Positions 28,202 to 36,545 of a stretch of DNA of 63,291 nt are shown here, piece by piece (the first letter of the stretch is position 1; every line of letters starts with the position of its first letter). The notes under the pieces were generated by a model, which was not told where the DNA came from, searched no databases, and saw nothing but the letters and a program-made list of their open reading frames with translations. The stretch comes from an uncultured Eubacteriales bacterium (lineage in GTDB: Bacteria > Bacillota > Clostridia > TANB77 > CAG-508). Location: NCBI GenBank assembly GCA_948443845.1, contig CAOJUE010000011.1, positions 1 through 63,291 of the forward strand. The letters run 5' to 3'. The position numbers and the translations under genes were made by a program.

Positions 28202-28214
28202 AAAAATTCCCCCT

Positions 28215-28886
28215 TTATTTTTTATTTTTTCGATTAATGGTTATTTCACTAATCTCCATGTTTTTTGGTAAATTTAAAATGTAAAACATTAAGTTTGCAA
28301 TATCTTTTGGATCCATCCATTCTTCTGGATGTTCAATTTCTTTTCCTGTCCATTTGGTATGCATTTTCGTGTTCATTCCGCCAACATTAAATTGTATGAC
28401 ACGGCAATTTTCGTTTTTTAATTCTAATTGCAGATTATAACTTGTTCCACGCATTGCCCATTTGGAAGTCGTGTACGCGATTTGGTCTGGATAACCTGCT
28501 TTCGTCCCAATCGTTGAGCCGACATTTAAAATATCTGCCTGACTTTTTTTGATTAATGGCATTAGGCTAGTTGTTAAATAAATCGGAGCAAGCACATTGA
28601 TTTTCATTAGATTTTCCAAAACATCGTATGTGACCTCCTCTAACTTCTGAATGCCTGGAACACCTGCACAGTTAATGATAGCATCTATTTTTTCATCATT
28701 TTCTTTGATGTGCTGACACGTTTTTTCAATGGATGTTTCGTCTGACAAATCGGTTCTTAAAAATACGCAATCGTAATCTGGTTTAGTTCGGCAAAGTGCA
28801 ATGACTTCTATACCCTTTTGGGTACATAATTTTCCGAATTCTCTTCCAAGCCCATCACTTGCACCAGTTAATATGATTTTTTCCAT
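28215..28886 (-). CDS. Short-chain dehydrogenase/reductase
   Basis: 223 residues of the SDR Rossmann fold: cofactor loop GASDGLGRE (about 6-14), NCAGVPG (about 70-76), catalytic YTTSK with Tyr and Lys (about 137-141), and Ser in LNVGSTIG. It probably oxidises or reduces an alcohol or ketone with NAD(P). Unusually, it is the first gene under the threonine T-box and lies between the leader and thrS. Whether it has a link with threonine or is simply inserted is unclear. Confidence 0.8.
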   Translation of the reverse strand: MEKIILTGASDGLGREFGKLCTQKGIEVIALCRTKPDYDCVFLRTDLSDETSIEKTCQHIKENDEKIDAIINCAGVPGIQKLEEVTYDVLENLMKINVLAPIYLTTSLMPLIKKSQADILNVGSTIGTKAGYPDQIAYTTSKWAMRGTSYNLQLELKNENCRVIQFNVGGMNTKMHTKWTGKEIEHPEEWMDPKDIANLMFYILNLPKNMEISEITINRKNKK

Positions 28887-28907
28887 AAATCACTCTCCTT
28901 TTCCAAC

Positions 28908-29126
28908 CAAAAAGCACTCCTATAGATATCTATAGGAGTGCTTAAATACACGGTTCCATCCTAATTTTAACTTGATTTCAAGTCTGTATCGTAACTTATA
29001 CGCTACTCTTTCGAGTAGAAACTCCAAGGTAGTTTTTCAAATACGTTTTCCAAAATTGGCTCTCAGCCTATGGCCAATTCTCTCTGCTTGACAACCTTTA
29101 TTTTACTTTTCCTTTTCAACGTTTAT
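28908..29126 (-). promoter_or_regulatory. T-box riboswitch (threonine-type) with terminator
   Basis: Stem I elements AGAGAGAATTGG and GGCTGAGAGCCAATT are present, then a CTACTC-GAAA-GAGTAG stem, the T-box motif AGGATGGAACCGTG (28949-28967 region), and a strong hairpin (AAGCACTCCTATA/TATAGGAGTGCTT) followed by a T-run. A CTACCTT segment holds ACC, a Thr codon, where the specifier is expected. It responds to uncharged tRNA-Thr by preventing termination. Confidence 0.85.
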
Positions 29127-29132
29127 AGAATT

Positions 29133-29161
29133 ATTATAAAACATAAAATTGGGTTTGTCAA
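29133..29161 (-). promoter_or_regulatory. Promoter of the T-box operon
   Basis: TTGACA, 17 bases, TATAAT. Confidence 0.85.
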
Positions 29162-29214
29162 GAATTTTCTATCTATTTTTAAATCCAAAATTAGAAAATC
29201 GATTTTACGCCTCT

Positions 29215-29440
29215 ATTTTTAAAAAGTAGAGATAAATGGCTACTTCCCCTCGAAAAGCACCTAAATATGCCTTTTTGTGATTCTAGGAGCCACAAAAAAG
29301 TATGATATCAAGAAAAATCATTTTTAAACAACGCGTTAGAATGCCCACATCGAAACTTTTTTTATGAGTTAGACTAAAAATCATTACTGAATCAATACAA
29401 TGCTTAAAATAGCCTTTAAGGGATTTTTTTAATTGGATTT
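29215..29440 (-). repeat. Intergenic element, copy B (inverted relative to copy A)
   Basis: On the minus strand the same ordered blocks as at 11185-11411 are present: TTTTAAGCA, TCAGTAATGATTT, TGGGCATTCTAA, TTTAAAAATGATTTTTCTTGA and TCACAAAAAGGCA. It lies upstream of the T-box promoter. No ORF with a ribosome binding site is inside. Confidence 0.55.
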
Positions 29441-29532
29441 ATTAAAAAACTAGACATATTTGGAAATGTATGATATATTTTTTTGTTGTCATAAAATATT
29501 TTGTTTCATAGAAGGGAGTGATATACTTGGAC

Positions 29533-29738
29533 TTACAAGTATACAATATCTCCAATATTAAATTTTTTCATTTAGGTCTCCTTTTGGTTTTTAGAAGTAT
29601 AATATTGGACTTCATCTTCTGCTAATTGATATAGTTTTGCATCATTTGTCTTACAAAATTCAGAATAATCTTTTATTTTTCCTTCTTTTTTGCCTTTTCA
29701 ACTATTCTTTTTACTTTCGATTGATAAACTTTATCCAT
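29533..29738 (-). pseudogene. Remnants of a two-gene module (possibly toxin-antitoxin)
   Basis: AAGGAGG precedes ATG 29738; the frame reads MDKVYQSKVKRIVEKAKKKE and stops at 29673. A shifted frame continues KDYSEFCKTNDAKLYQLAED and ends at TAA 29572, right before a second ATG (29571) with AAGGAG, which reads MKKFNIGDIVYL and stops. The first shift is in a poly-A tract and is of the other sense (-1); no CGG is involved. The second start resembles small beta-barrel proteins but is truncated after 12 codons. It is probably a decayed small operon; a toxin-antitoxin identity is a guess. Confidence 0.4.
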
Positions 29739-29840
29739 TATTTTACCTCCTTATTTTTTTATCGATATCCAATTATAATCTTATATTTATATTTTAGCAC
29801 ATTTCAATACTTAGCGCAATACCTTTTCCATCTTTTTCGT

Positions 29841-30596
29841 TCATCTTTTTTCGACGTTTTTCGATACAACAATATCTCCAAACAGTTCCTCCTGCATCGT
29901 ATTAATTTTATTTCTCCTACTCAATTCCAAAACACCCGAAAAAGCGGTTACTACTTCTGCTTTCGGTTTTTCCTTTAAAGAAAACAATTTTCCAAATACA
30001 AATTTGGGTTTTCGAATCAATTCTCGGAAAATATCTTTTACTTTATCCGAAACAGAATAAACATCATGTACCGCAATTTTTTCAATATTTTGCGCATTTT
30101 CGTTTTTCTTATTTTCTTCTCGTTCAATCAAATTCGAATAGGCTTTGATAATATGTTCTAGTGTATATTTTTTCTCAATCGTTTGCTTAGGAAGTTCAAT
30201 ATTTTCTGGAAATTTATGCACTCGATTTGAAAAAGTTGCAATTCGCTCTTTGAATACTTTACTGATTTCTTTGAATTTTTTATATTCAATAATTCGATTT
30301 AGCAGTTCTTCTTCGGTAAGTTCGGCTTCTGCCTCGTTTTCTTTGGGAAGTAAACCTTTCGATTTAATCAAAATTAGGGTTGACGCCATTACCAAAAATT
30401 CGCTTGCAACTTCTAAATTCAATTTTTCTTGTTCTTTCAGATATTCAATGTATTGGTCTGTGATTTTTGAGATTTCGATTTGGTAAATATCCATTTTATT
30501 TTTGTCAATCAAATAACACAACAAATCAAGTGGACCTTCGAAATTGTCTAGTCGTAGTTCATATTTTTTTGTTTCTAATGATATGATTTTGTTCAT
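29841..30596 (-). CDS. scpA: Segregation and condensation protein ScpA
   Basis: 251 residues of the ScpA/kleisin family. The N-terminal motif FEGPLDLLCYLIDKNKMDIYQI (seen as FEGPLDLLCYLI and KMDIYQIEIS) binds the Smc neck, and the C-terminal winged helix starts near FSGVLELSR, the usual position. ScpA closes the Smc ring during chromosome segregation. scpB is not next to it here. The start is preceded by GGAG. Region 29739-29840 is AT-rich without a recognised feature. Confidence 0.9.
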   Translation of the reverse strand: MNKIISLETKKYELRLDNFEGPLDLLCYLIDKNKMDIYQIEISKITDQYIEYLKEQEKLNLEVASEFLVMASTLILIKSKGLLPKENEAEAELTEEELLNRIIEYKKFKEISKVFKERIATFSNRVHKFPENIELPKQTIEKKYTLEHIIKAYSNLIEREENKKNENAQNIEKIAVHDVYSVSDKVKDIFRELIRKPKFVFGKLFSLKEKPKAEVVTAFSGVLELSRRNKINTMQEELFGDIVVSKNVEKR

Positions 30597-30606
30597 TGTT
30601 TCTCCT

Positions 30607-31083
30607 TTATGATTGAATCATTCCGCCATGGCAATAGAGCCTAAAAATTAGTTGGTCATTTTTGTAAATTTCTTCTATGCCAGTAAAACTTTCAATCTTT
30701 CCTGTACTTTTAAAAGTATAACGATATTCTCCATTTTGATATTGGCTAGGACCTCTCACCGGAAGCACAGAAGCATCTTCCCCAACTTGCATAAGAGCAG
30801 GTCTTAACGCCTTATCCATTGCTTCTTCTGATAGATTTTCATCTAATGTTACACCATAATAATTCATTCCCCAAAAGGGCACACTATCTTCGCAATACAC
30901 TACTTCTTCTCCCATAAATTGAGTTCCGCCAAAGTAAGTATCATGGTATTTCATTAATTTTCCTTCTATTTCTTCTTCGTATTGATAATCATTTGAGCCT
31001 AAACGACTTGAATTTATTTTTTTGGCATTGCCATTTGCATAGGTTTGCGTTTTGGCTTTGATTAAAAATTTGATAAAGTCCAT
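30607..31083 (-). CDS. DUF5680-type protein
   Basis: 158 residues, hydrophilic, without signal or membrane helix. It resembles a small domain often found alone or after a helix-turn-helix: FLIKAKTQTYANGNA at the start, then EGKLMKYHDTYFGGTQFMGEE, PFWGMNYYG, and a late YRYTFKSTGKIESFTGIEEI. The Gly/Tyr/Trp pattern suggests a beta-rich sensor or binding domain. Its biochemical role is not established. It is in the same direction as scpA with 10 bases between them. Confidence 0.6.
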   Translation of the reverse strand: MDFIKFLIKAKTQTYANGNAKKINSSRLGSNDYQYEEEIEGKLMKYHDTYFGGTQFMGEEVVYCEDSVPFWGMNYYGVTLDENLSEEAMDKALRPALMQVGEDASVLPVRGPSQYQNGEYRYTFKSTGKIESFTGIEEIYKNDQLIFRLYCHGGMIQS

Positions 31084-31107
31084 GTATTTTGTTCCTTCCT
31101 TTTATTA

Positions 31108-31482
31108 TCATATTTGGTTTGGCAATTGATGTTCTGGCAAGCCAAGTGTAATCGCATATTCTCTCATGCTAGCATAATCTTGTTTCGAATTTCTATCTAG
31201 TTTGAATACCTTATTTGCAAAAACTACATAATGATATTGCTCATTTTTAAAGTCGCAATACCAATTACTGCAATGTTTTCCGTCAATCAACTGGCTTAAT
31301 TTTTTGGCATATTCATCAATTTTATCTTTTTTTATAACTACTTTATGCATTGTCCATTGCTCAAGCCAAGGTGTTTCATTGGCCTCAGTAACTTTTTCAA
31401 TTTCTGTATGTACGATTTCTAATTCTTTTAAAATATCCAAATTCGTCAAACTTTCTTCTATGATGATTCCTTCATAATCCAT
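31108..31482 (-). CDS. Conserved hypothetical protein
   Basis: 124 residues, soluble. Visible features are WLEQWTMHKVVI, HCSNWYCDFKNEQYHYVVFANKVFKLDR (read as HCSNWYCDFKNEQYHYV and FANKVFKLDR) and a basic-acidic helix at each end. The Trp/His/Cys-rich middle may form a small beta-sheet fold, but no family function is known to me. It is expressed with the DUF5680 gene. Confidence 0.5.
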   Translation of the reverse strand: MDYEGIIIEESLTNLDILKELEIVHTEIEKVTEANETPWLEQWTMHKVVIKKDKIDEYAKKLSQLIDGKHCSNWYCDFKNEQYHYVVFANKVFKLDRNSKQDYASMREYAITLGLPEHQLPNQI

Positions 31483-31511
31483 TAAAATTTCTCCCTTAGC
31501 ATTTTTCTATA

Positions 31512-31540
31512 GGCAGGCGATTAATTAAATCGCCCTTACA
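31512..31540. repeat. Palindromic repeat, variant with CCCTTACA end
   Basis: GGCGATT/AATCGCC inverted repeat of the same form as the CCCTACGG repeats, overlapping the recX stop codon. Confidence 0.45.
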
Positions 31541-31988
31541 ATATTTTTTGGATGGTTTCTTGGGTGTATCCTTTTTTGTATAAAAATTCTTTGACAGAAT
31601 TTTCATCGAAATTTTGAATTTTTTTGTTCCAAATTTTCTTCGCAGATTGAAGTTCGTATTCAAGAAGTTCCTCTTCGTGTTTAGTAATATAATCTTCAAT
31701 CAGCCTTTTGCTGACGCCTTTTTGACACAATTTATAACTGATTTCTTTTAAAGACAAATTTTTTAAATTGATAAATTCCTGCATACTTCTTTGAATATAA
31801 TTTTCATCATCAATATACTTTAATTCTTTAAAATACTCAATGGCGTCTTCTACCGCATTTTCGTTTTCGTCACAAAATTTTTGCCTGACTTCCATTTCGG
31901 TTCTTTTTTTATATAAAATATATTTCATCATTTTTAAGCGCAGTTTATCAATCTTTTCTGCTTCTTCGAAATTTTTCATGTATTCCAT
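31536..31988 (-). CDS. recX: Regulatory protein RecX
   Basis: 150 residues of three-helix repeats as in RecX: LRLKMMKYILYKKRTEMEVRQK, YFKELKYIDDENYIQR and LKEISYKLCQKGVSKRLIEDYI. RecX binds inside the RecA filament and modulates it. It lies close to recA with only mazG between. The 3' end is overlapped by a palindromic repeat, which supplies the stop codon neighbourhood. Confidence 0.85.
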   Translation of the reverse strand: MEYMKNFEEAEKIDKLRLKMMKYILYKKRTEMEVRQKFCDENENAVEDAIEYFKELKYIDDENYIQRSMQEFINLKNLSLKEISYKLCQKGVSKRLIEDYITKHEEELLEYELQSAKKIWNKKIQNFDENSVKEFLYKKGYTQETIQKIL

Positions 31989-31994
31989 AAAAAT

Positions 31995-32339
31995 TTACTT
32001 CCATTCTCTTTTCAAATTGATGGCTTCTTTATTTTTAAAGGCCTGCAACAAATCGATATCTTCTGCAACGCATAATGCCAATAAGTAATTGAAAACATCG
32101 GCAATTTCGTTTCCCAAATTCGGCGTTCTGCTTGCATTTTTATCCACTTTAACTTTAGTTGTTTTTCGCACTTCTTTCGCCAACTCTCCCAACTCTTCAG
32201 TTAGCAACATCAAAATATCTTGTGGGGTTTCTTCTTCAAAACCCCTTGCCATAATCATTTTTTTTGCATATTCTTGGATTTCTCTTAAGGAACTATCTTC
32301 CTTAAGAGAATCCCATTCTTTTTGCATATCAATTTCCAT
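31995..32339 (-). CDS. MazG-type nucleotide pyrophosphohydrolase
   Basis: 114 residues with the single MazG helix set. The metal-binding motif EELGELAKEVRK (about 47-58) and the second acidic motif GNEIADVFNYLLALC (about 76-90) with D/E residues are visible. It hydrolyses nucleoside triphosphates to monophosphates and pyrophosphate, often as a housecleaning enzyme. It is only two bases from recA, thus probably cotranscribed. Confidence 0.8.
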   Translation of the reverse strand: MEIDMQKEWDSLKEDSSLREIQEYAKKMIMARGFEEETPQDILMLLTEELGELAKEVRKTTKVKVDKNASRTPNLGNEIADVFNYLLALCVAEDIDLLQAFKNKEAINLKREWK

Positions 32340-32341
32340 AT

Positions 32342-33397
32342 TTATTCCTCGTTTTCTTCATCTTCCTCATTTTGTGGTTCTTCTTCTCCTAGCGCATTTT
32401 CAAAGGCTTTGGCGAAATTATCTCTAACTTTCTTTTCTACTTCTTCCATTACTTTTGGATTTTCGATTAAATATTTTTTGACATTTTCTCGACCTTGTCC
32501 CACTTTTTCGCCATTGTAACTAAACCAAGAGCCTGCTTTTTCAATAATATCAAGATTGACAGCCATATCTAAAATATTTCCTGCTTTCGAGATTCCTTCT
32601 CCATAAATAATGTCAAATTCAGCTTCTCTAAATGGTGGAGCAACTTTGTTTTTTACAACTTTCACTCTTGCACGATTTCCAATTACCTCGCCATCTTGTT
32701 TGATATTTTCAATTTTTCGAATATCCATTCGAACAGACGCATAAAATTTTAACGCTCTACCACCTGTCGTTGTTTCAGGATTTCCAAACATGACACCGAT
32801 TTTTTCTCTTAATTGGTTAATAAAAATAATAACAGTTTTTGTTTTATTAACTGCACCTGCCAATTTTCTTAGGGCTTGCGACATCAATCTTGCTTGCAAT
32901 CCCATGTGGGAATCTCCCATATCTCCATCAATTTCGGCTTTTGGTACAAGAGCTGCTACTGAGTCTACTACAATAACGTCTAAAGCCCCACTTCTTACTA
33001 ATGCTTCTGTGATTTCTAAAGCTTGCTCTCCTGTATCTGGTTGTGATACGATTAAATTATCAATATCCACACCGATTTTTTTCGCATAAACTGGGTCTAA
33101 CGCATGCTCCGCGTCAATAAAAGCGGCTTCTCCTCCCATTTTTTGTGCTTCGGATACCACATGCAAAGCAAGTGTTGTTTTTCCAGATGATTCTGGTCCA
33201 TAAACTTCTATAATTCTTCCGCGTGGCACACCTCCAATTCCTAATGCAATATCTAAACCTAATGCACCCGTTGGAATTGCCTCGATTTCCATCGCTTTAT
33301 ATTCTCCTAATTTCATGACGGAACCTTTTCCAAATTGTTTTTCAATTTGGCTCATCGCCATGTCTAAAGCCTTTCTTTTTTCTGAATTATCTGCCAT
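32342..33397 (-). CDS. recA: Recombinase RecA
   Basis: 351 residues from ATG 33397 (MADNSEK), eight bases after AAGGAGG; two upstream in-frame ATGs are poorly spaced. Walker [13 protein letters not shown] (about 65-76), Walker [11 protein letters not shown], the L2-region [17 protein letters not shown] and an acidic C-terminus ([14 protein letters not shown]) are all present. RecA drives strand exchange and SOS. It contains no in-frame CGG, an important contrast with the recoded genes. Confidence 0.98.
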   Translation of the reverse strand: MADNSEKRKALDMAMSQIEKQFGKGSVMKLGEYKAMEIEAIPTGALGLDIALGIGGVPRGRIIEVYGPESSGKTTLALHVVSEAQKMGGEAAFIDAEHALDPVYAKKIGVDIDNLIVSQPDTGEQALEITEALVRSGALDVIVVDSVAALVPKAEIDGDMGDSHMGLQARLMSQALRKLAGAVNKTKTVIIFINQLREKIGVMFGNPETTTGGRALKFYASVRMDIRKIENIKQDGEVIGNRARVKVVKNKVAPPFREAEFDIIYGEGISKAGNILDMAVNLDIIEKAGSWFSYNGEKVGQGRENVKKYLIENPKVMEEVEKKVRDNFAKAFENALGEEEPQNEEDEENEE

Positions 33398-33508
33398 TTT
33401 CATTTCCTCCTTCAAATATTTGTTTGTTAAAACTTCTGTTTGTTTTATTATATCTTTATTTTCTTTTTTGTCAATAGTTTTTTGAAAATTTTTTCAAAAA
33501 TTTGTTTG

Positions 33509-35101
33509 TTATTGTCGGTACCATTTTTCGATGTTTCCATAGATATTGAATGCGTTTGGTTTGATGTTTCCAGCTAAACTTTGGTTGTAAATAATGACAT
33601 CTGTATTGCGATATAAACCGATGTATGGTACTTCTTCTAAATAACTATCGTATAATTTATTGTAATTGTCATATAACACATTTTCGTCTGATGTATTGGA
33701 AATAATGTTCATCATTTCTGCCACTTGTGGATTGGAATAATTGGCGATATTTCCGTTCTTAAAAAATGTCGCTAAACTTGGCGAAAATCCGCATTCGATT
33801 CCAGTTAACATGACATCAAAATTTTTGTTTTCTAGGCTTGTTTGATAGGTTTCGTTGTTCAATTGTCGAACCGATACTTGCATGCCAAAATTGGTCAATT
33901 GATTTTTGATATTCTCTGCAACCGCAATCCTTTGCGCCTGATTTCCATTCACTGAAATGGTAAATGCTAATTCGATATTTTTTCCATCCATATTTTTTCG
34001 CCATTTATTATTTTTATATTCCCAGCCGCTATTTATCAAAATTTGCCCTGCTTCTTCCGCATTTGGCTGAACATTCAAATCTTTTGTATACAGCCAATTT
34101 CCCATATCCAAACTAAAGTTGGAAACCACATAACCTGCTCCAAGGCAACTGGCTATCACATTATTTTTGTCAATAATTTTACTGATTGCTTTTCGAACAG
34201 CTGTATCAGAAAGGATTTCACTTTGTGTGTTTAGCGCTAAAAAATCATAATTTCTGGATTTGTATTCGATTTTTTTATAGCCGAGTGAACCAATATATTC
34301 TTCTACATTTCTAATTTTTACATCGACAATATCAATTTCGCCATTTTTAAAAGCATTATAAAGTTCGCTTGCTGAACCATACAAATGAATGCTGATTTCT
34401 TTTGCCATGGGCATTCTGGAAATATCCCAATATTGCTCATTTTTCACTAGTTTGATGACATTAGAATCTACGTTTGCAATTTGAAACATACCTGTTCCGA
34501 TTGGTGCAAGATTTTTCTCTGTATTTGCAAAATCCTGTCCTTCATAATACGTTTGACTTAAAATCGGAAAGGTTAAATTGTATTCAAAAAATTCCACTGG
34601 CTCAGATAAAACCAATTTAAAGGTGTATGGATCGATTTCTTGAAATTCTGCTAAATTTCTAAGATTACTTACATAAACTGTATTAATTCCACCTTTTAAG
34701 ATTGTGTCAATCGTAAATCGAATATCATTTGCTGTGAGTTCCGTGCCGTCTTGAAACAGAACGCCTTTGCGTAGTTTGATCACATAACTTCGTTCGTCTG
34801 TTTTAGCAATTTCTTCAGCTAGACAATATTGCATTTTGTAACTCTCATTTAAGGTAACTAATGGCTCGAAGATAATTTTGCTAATTTCTTGCACATTTCG
34901 ATTGTTGCTCAAAAGTGGATTCATGGTATCAAAATTGCAAACGGCTAGACGCAAATCAGTTTGAATTGTGCTTAAAGTTGAGGTTTGGTCAATGGTTTCA
35001 TTTGTGATTTGACTTTTGTCTTGATTCATTTTGTAGATTCCAAAGCCGATTAAGCCAACCACAATTACAATAAATAGATATTTTAAAATATTATTACCCA
35101 A
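33509..35101 (-). CDS. Peptide-binding lipoprotein-like protein (OppA type)
   Basis: 530 residues. A hydrophobic N-terminal helix (about 7-23) anchors or exports it; there is no lipobox Cys, so it may stay membrane-anchored. The body is an SBP type 5 protein: MNPLLSNNRNVQEISKIIFEPL, YVIKLRKGVLFQDGTELTANDI with the typical FxDGxxxTAxDV-like pattern, PIGTGMFQI and YDFLALNTQSEIL. It binds extracellular peptides or related ligands. No permease gene is adjacent. It is monocistronic. Confidence 0.8.
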   Translation of the reverse strand: MGNNILKYLFIVIVVGLIGFGIYKMNQDKSQITNETIDQTSTLSTIQTDLRLAVCNFDTMNPLLSNNRNVQEISKIIFEPLVTLNESYKMQYCLAEEIAKTDERSYVIKLRKGVLFQDGTELTANDIRFTIDTILKGGINTVYVSNLRNLAEFQEIDPYTFKLVLSEPVEFFEYNLTFPILSQTYYEGQDFANTEKNLAPIGTGMFQIANVDSNVIKLVKNEQYWDISRMPMAKEISIHLYGSASELYNAFKNGEIDIVDVKIRNVEEYIGSLGYKKIEYKSRNYDFLALNTQSEILSDTAVRKAISKIIDKNNVIASCLGAGYVVSNFSLDMGNWLYTKDLNVQPNAEEAGQILINSGWEYKNNKWRKNMDGKNIELAFTISVNGNQAQRIAVAENIKNQLTNFGMQVSVRQLNNETYQTSLENKNFDVMLTGIECGFSPSLATFFKNGNIANYSNPQVAEMMNIISNTSDENVLYDNYNKLYDSYLEEVPYIGLYRNTDVIIYNQSLAGNIKPNAFNIYGNIEKWYRQ

Positions 35102-35260
35102 TTTAAATCACCTGCTTAACACTATATATCATTTCGGACGAAGTTTCAAGAATTTTTTAGAAATTTTCATATTTTTTTGAAGAATGAATACAATTTAAAA
35201 ACAAGCAAAAGAGATTTAATCAATTGCTTTCGAAATCAAAATAAAGGGATGGGAACGCTT

Positions 35261-35812
35261 ATGTTTATTTGTAATGTGAAACTTAGTAAAACAAAATTTT
35301 TTAAGGGCATTTTGGGTGTGATGGCAATTTTTTGTATTGCTCTTGCTGGTGTTGGAATTTTTAAAATTTATAGTTCAAATACTGATTTTGAAACGTTTGG
35401 CGGAGATTGCATGCCTTCTGGTGAGGTAGCTTATTTAACGGATGAAAATTACACCAATGTTTTAAAAGAAGTTCACGAGAATTTGGATACTTATGTGGGG
35501 CAAAAAATTTGCTATACCGGATATGTTTATCGTGTTTCCGATTTAGAAAATACGCAATTTATTTTAGCAAGAGATATGGAACTTAAAAACACGAATCAAA
35601 CCGTGATTGTAGGTTTTTTATGTAATCTTCAAAACGCTTCGGATTTTGATACATATTCGTGGGTAAAAATTACAGGAACAATTGAAAAAGGCAATTATTT
35701 GGGAGAGATTCCTTGTATTGGGATTGAGCAAATTGAGAAGGTAGACCAACCAGAAAATTGTACGGTTCCAGAACCAAATGAGAATTTTATTCAGACGTCA
35801 GTGATTTATTAG
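35261..35812 (+). CDS. Membrane-anchored protein with a DUF1980/TIGR03943-like domain
   Basis: 183 residues from ATG 35261, seven bases after AAAGGGATGGG. One N-terminal helix (about 13-33) is followed by an extracytoplasmic beta-rich domain. GYVYRVSDLENTQFILARDM and VGFLCNLQNASDFDTYSWVKITGTIE match the OB-like C-terminal domain seen with YcgQ-type proteins. Such proteins often accompany YcgR-type permeases, absent here. It is the only plus-strand gene of this part and ends at a strong terminator. Confidence 0.65.
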   Translation: MFICNVKLSKTKFFKGILGVMAIFCIALAGVGIFKIYSSNTDFETFGGDCMPSGEVAYLTDENYTNVLKEVHENLDTYVGQKICYTGYVYRVSDLENTQFILARDMELKNTNQTVIVGFLCNLQNASDFDTYSWVKITGTIEKGNYLGEIPCIGIEQIEKVDQPENCTVPEPNENFIQTSVIY

Positions 35813-35815
35813 TTG

Positions 35816-35838
35816 AAAGCCAGTTTTCTGGCTTTTTC
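35816..35838 (+). terminator. Intrinsic terminator of the 35261 gene
   Basis: AAAGCCAG-TTTT-CTGGCTTTTT hairpin. Confidence 0.8.
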
Positions 35839-35851
35839 ACTTATTGAGTGA

Positions 35852-35907
35852 AAGAGAGCATACAGATTACCTTTGTTACAAAAATAATGTGTATGCTCTC
35901 TTTTTTT
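35852..35907 (+). terminator. Second terminator hairpin
   Basis: AGAGAGCATACA and TGTATGCTCTCT pair around a 26-base loop, then T7. It may be a back-up terminator or the end of a small RNA. Confidence 0.6.
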
Positions 35908-35931
35908 GGGGTTTTCCGTTAGAATGAATTT

Positions 35932-36405
35932 CTAACGTTTTAATTCTAGATTTGTGAGCCTTCTGTCATAATCCAACATTGCAATTTCAGCTTTATCCAT
36001 TCTTCCAGTTAATTCTTGAATTTCTTCCGTCTTGTTTTGATTTCTCTGCATTTGCATTGTTACACAATCAAAAATGGCGTCAATCTTTTTTCCATAGGTC
36101 TCCTCAAACACAAATTGTCTTTGACGAATCTCCGTTACATTTTCATTCAATTCTTTGAATCTATCATTCATTTGAATTTGCATATCGTTAATTTGTATTT
36201 GCATTCCATCAATTCGAGTTTGTATTCCATTGATTTGAGTTTGCATTCCATCGATTTGAATTTGTATTCCATCAATTTGAGTTTGCATTCCACCCATTCG
36301 AGTTTGTATTCCATCAATTTGAGTTTGCATTCCATCGATTCGAGTTTCAATTCCATTTATTTGCGTTTGCATTGTATCCAATTTTTGCAATATAGTTTTC
36401 TCCAT
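35932..36405 (-). CDS. Coiled-coil protein with tandem heptad repeats
   Basis: 157 residues. About residues 10-85 are ten tandem heptads of the form GMQTQID/GIQTRID, encoded by nearly identical 21-base DNA units, so the number can change by slippage. A second coiled region and a charged C-terminus follow, with RRLTNLELK. There is no signal or membrane helix. It resembles phage-tail-fibre or cytoskeletal spacer coiled coils, but no function is recognised. It starts after an AGGTGG-like site. Confidence 0.65.
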   Translation of the reverse strand: MEKTILQKLDTMQTQINGIETRIDGMQTQIDGIQTRMGGMQTQIDGIQIQIDGMQTQINGIQTRIDGMQIQINDMQIQMNDRFKELNENVTEIRQRQFVFEETYGKKIDAIFDCVTMQMQRNQNKTEEIQELTGRMDKAEIAMLDYDRRLTNLELKR

Positions 36406-36506
36406 ATTTCCACCACCTTCCTATTTTTAAGTTGGTCTAATTCTACCACACAAAAAACAAAATTGCAACAAAATTTTTATTTTTCGTTCGAGCTTTTTCG
36501 ACAAAA

Positions 36507-36543
36507 TAAAAAAGCACTTACTTTTTTGCATAAGTGCTTTTTT
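36507..36543. terminator. Bidirectional terminator of ytfJ and the coiled-coil gene
   Basis: AAAGCACTTA/TAAGTGCTTT arms with A- and T-runs on both sides. Confidence 0.8.
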
Positions 36544-36545
36544 CA

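Noticed and set aside
29533..29738. CGG-type recoding in the remnant operon
   Set aside because: No CGG is present and the frame change is of -1 sense in a poly-A tract.
35932..36405. CRISPR array in the 21-base repeats
   Set aside because: There are no spacers; the units are in frame and encode coiled-coil heptads.
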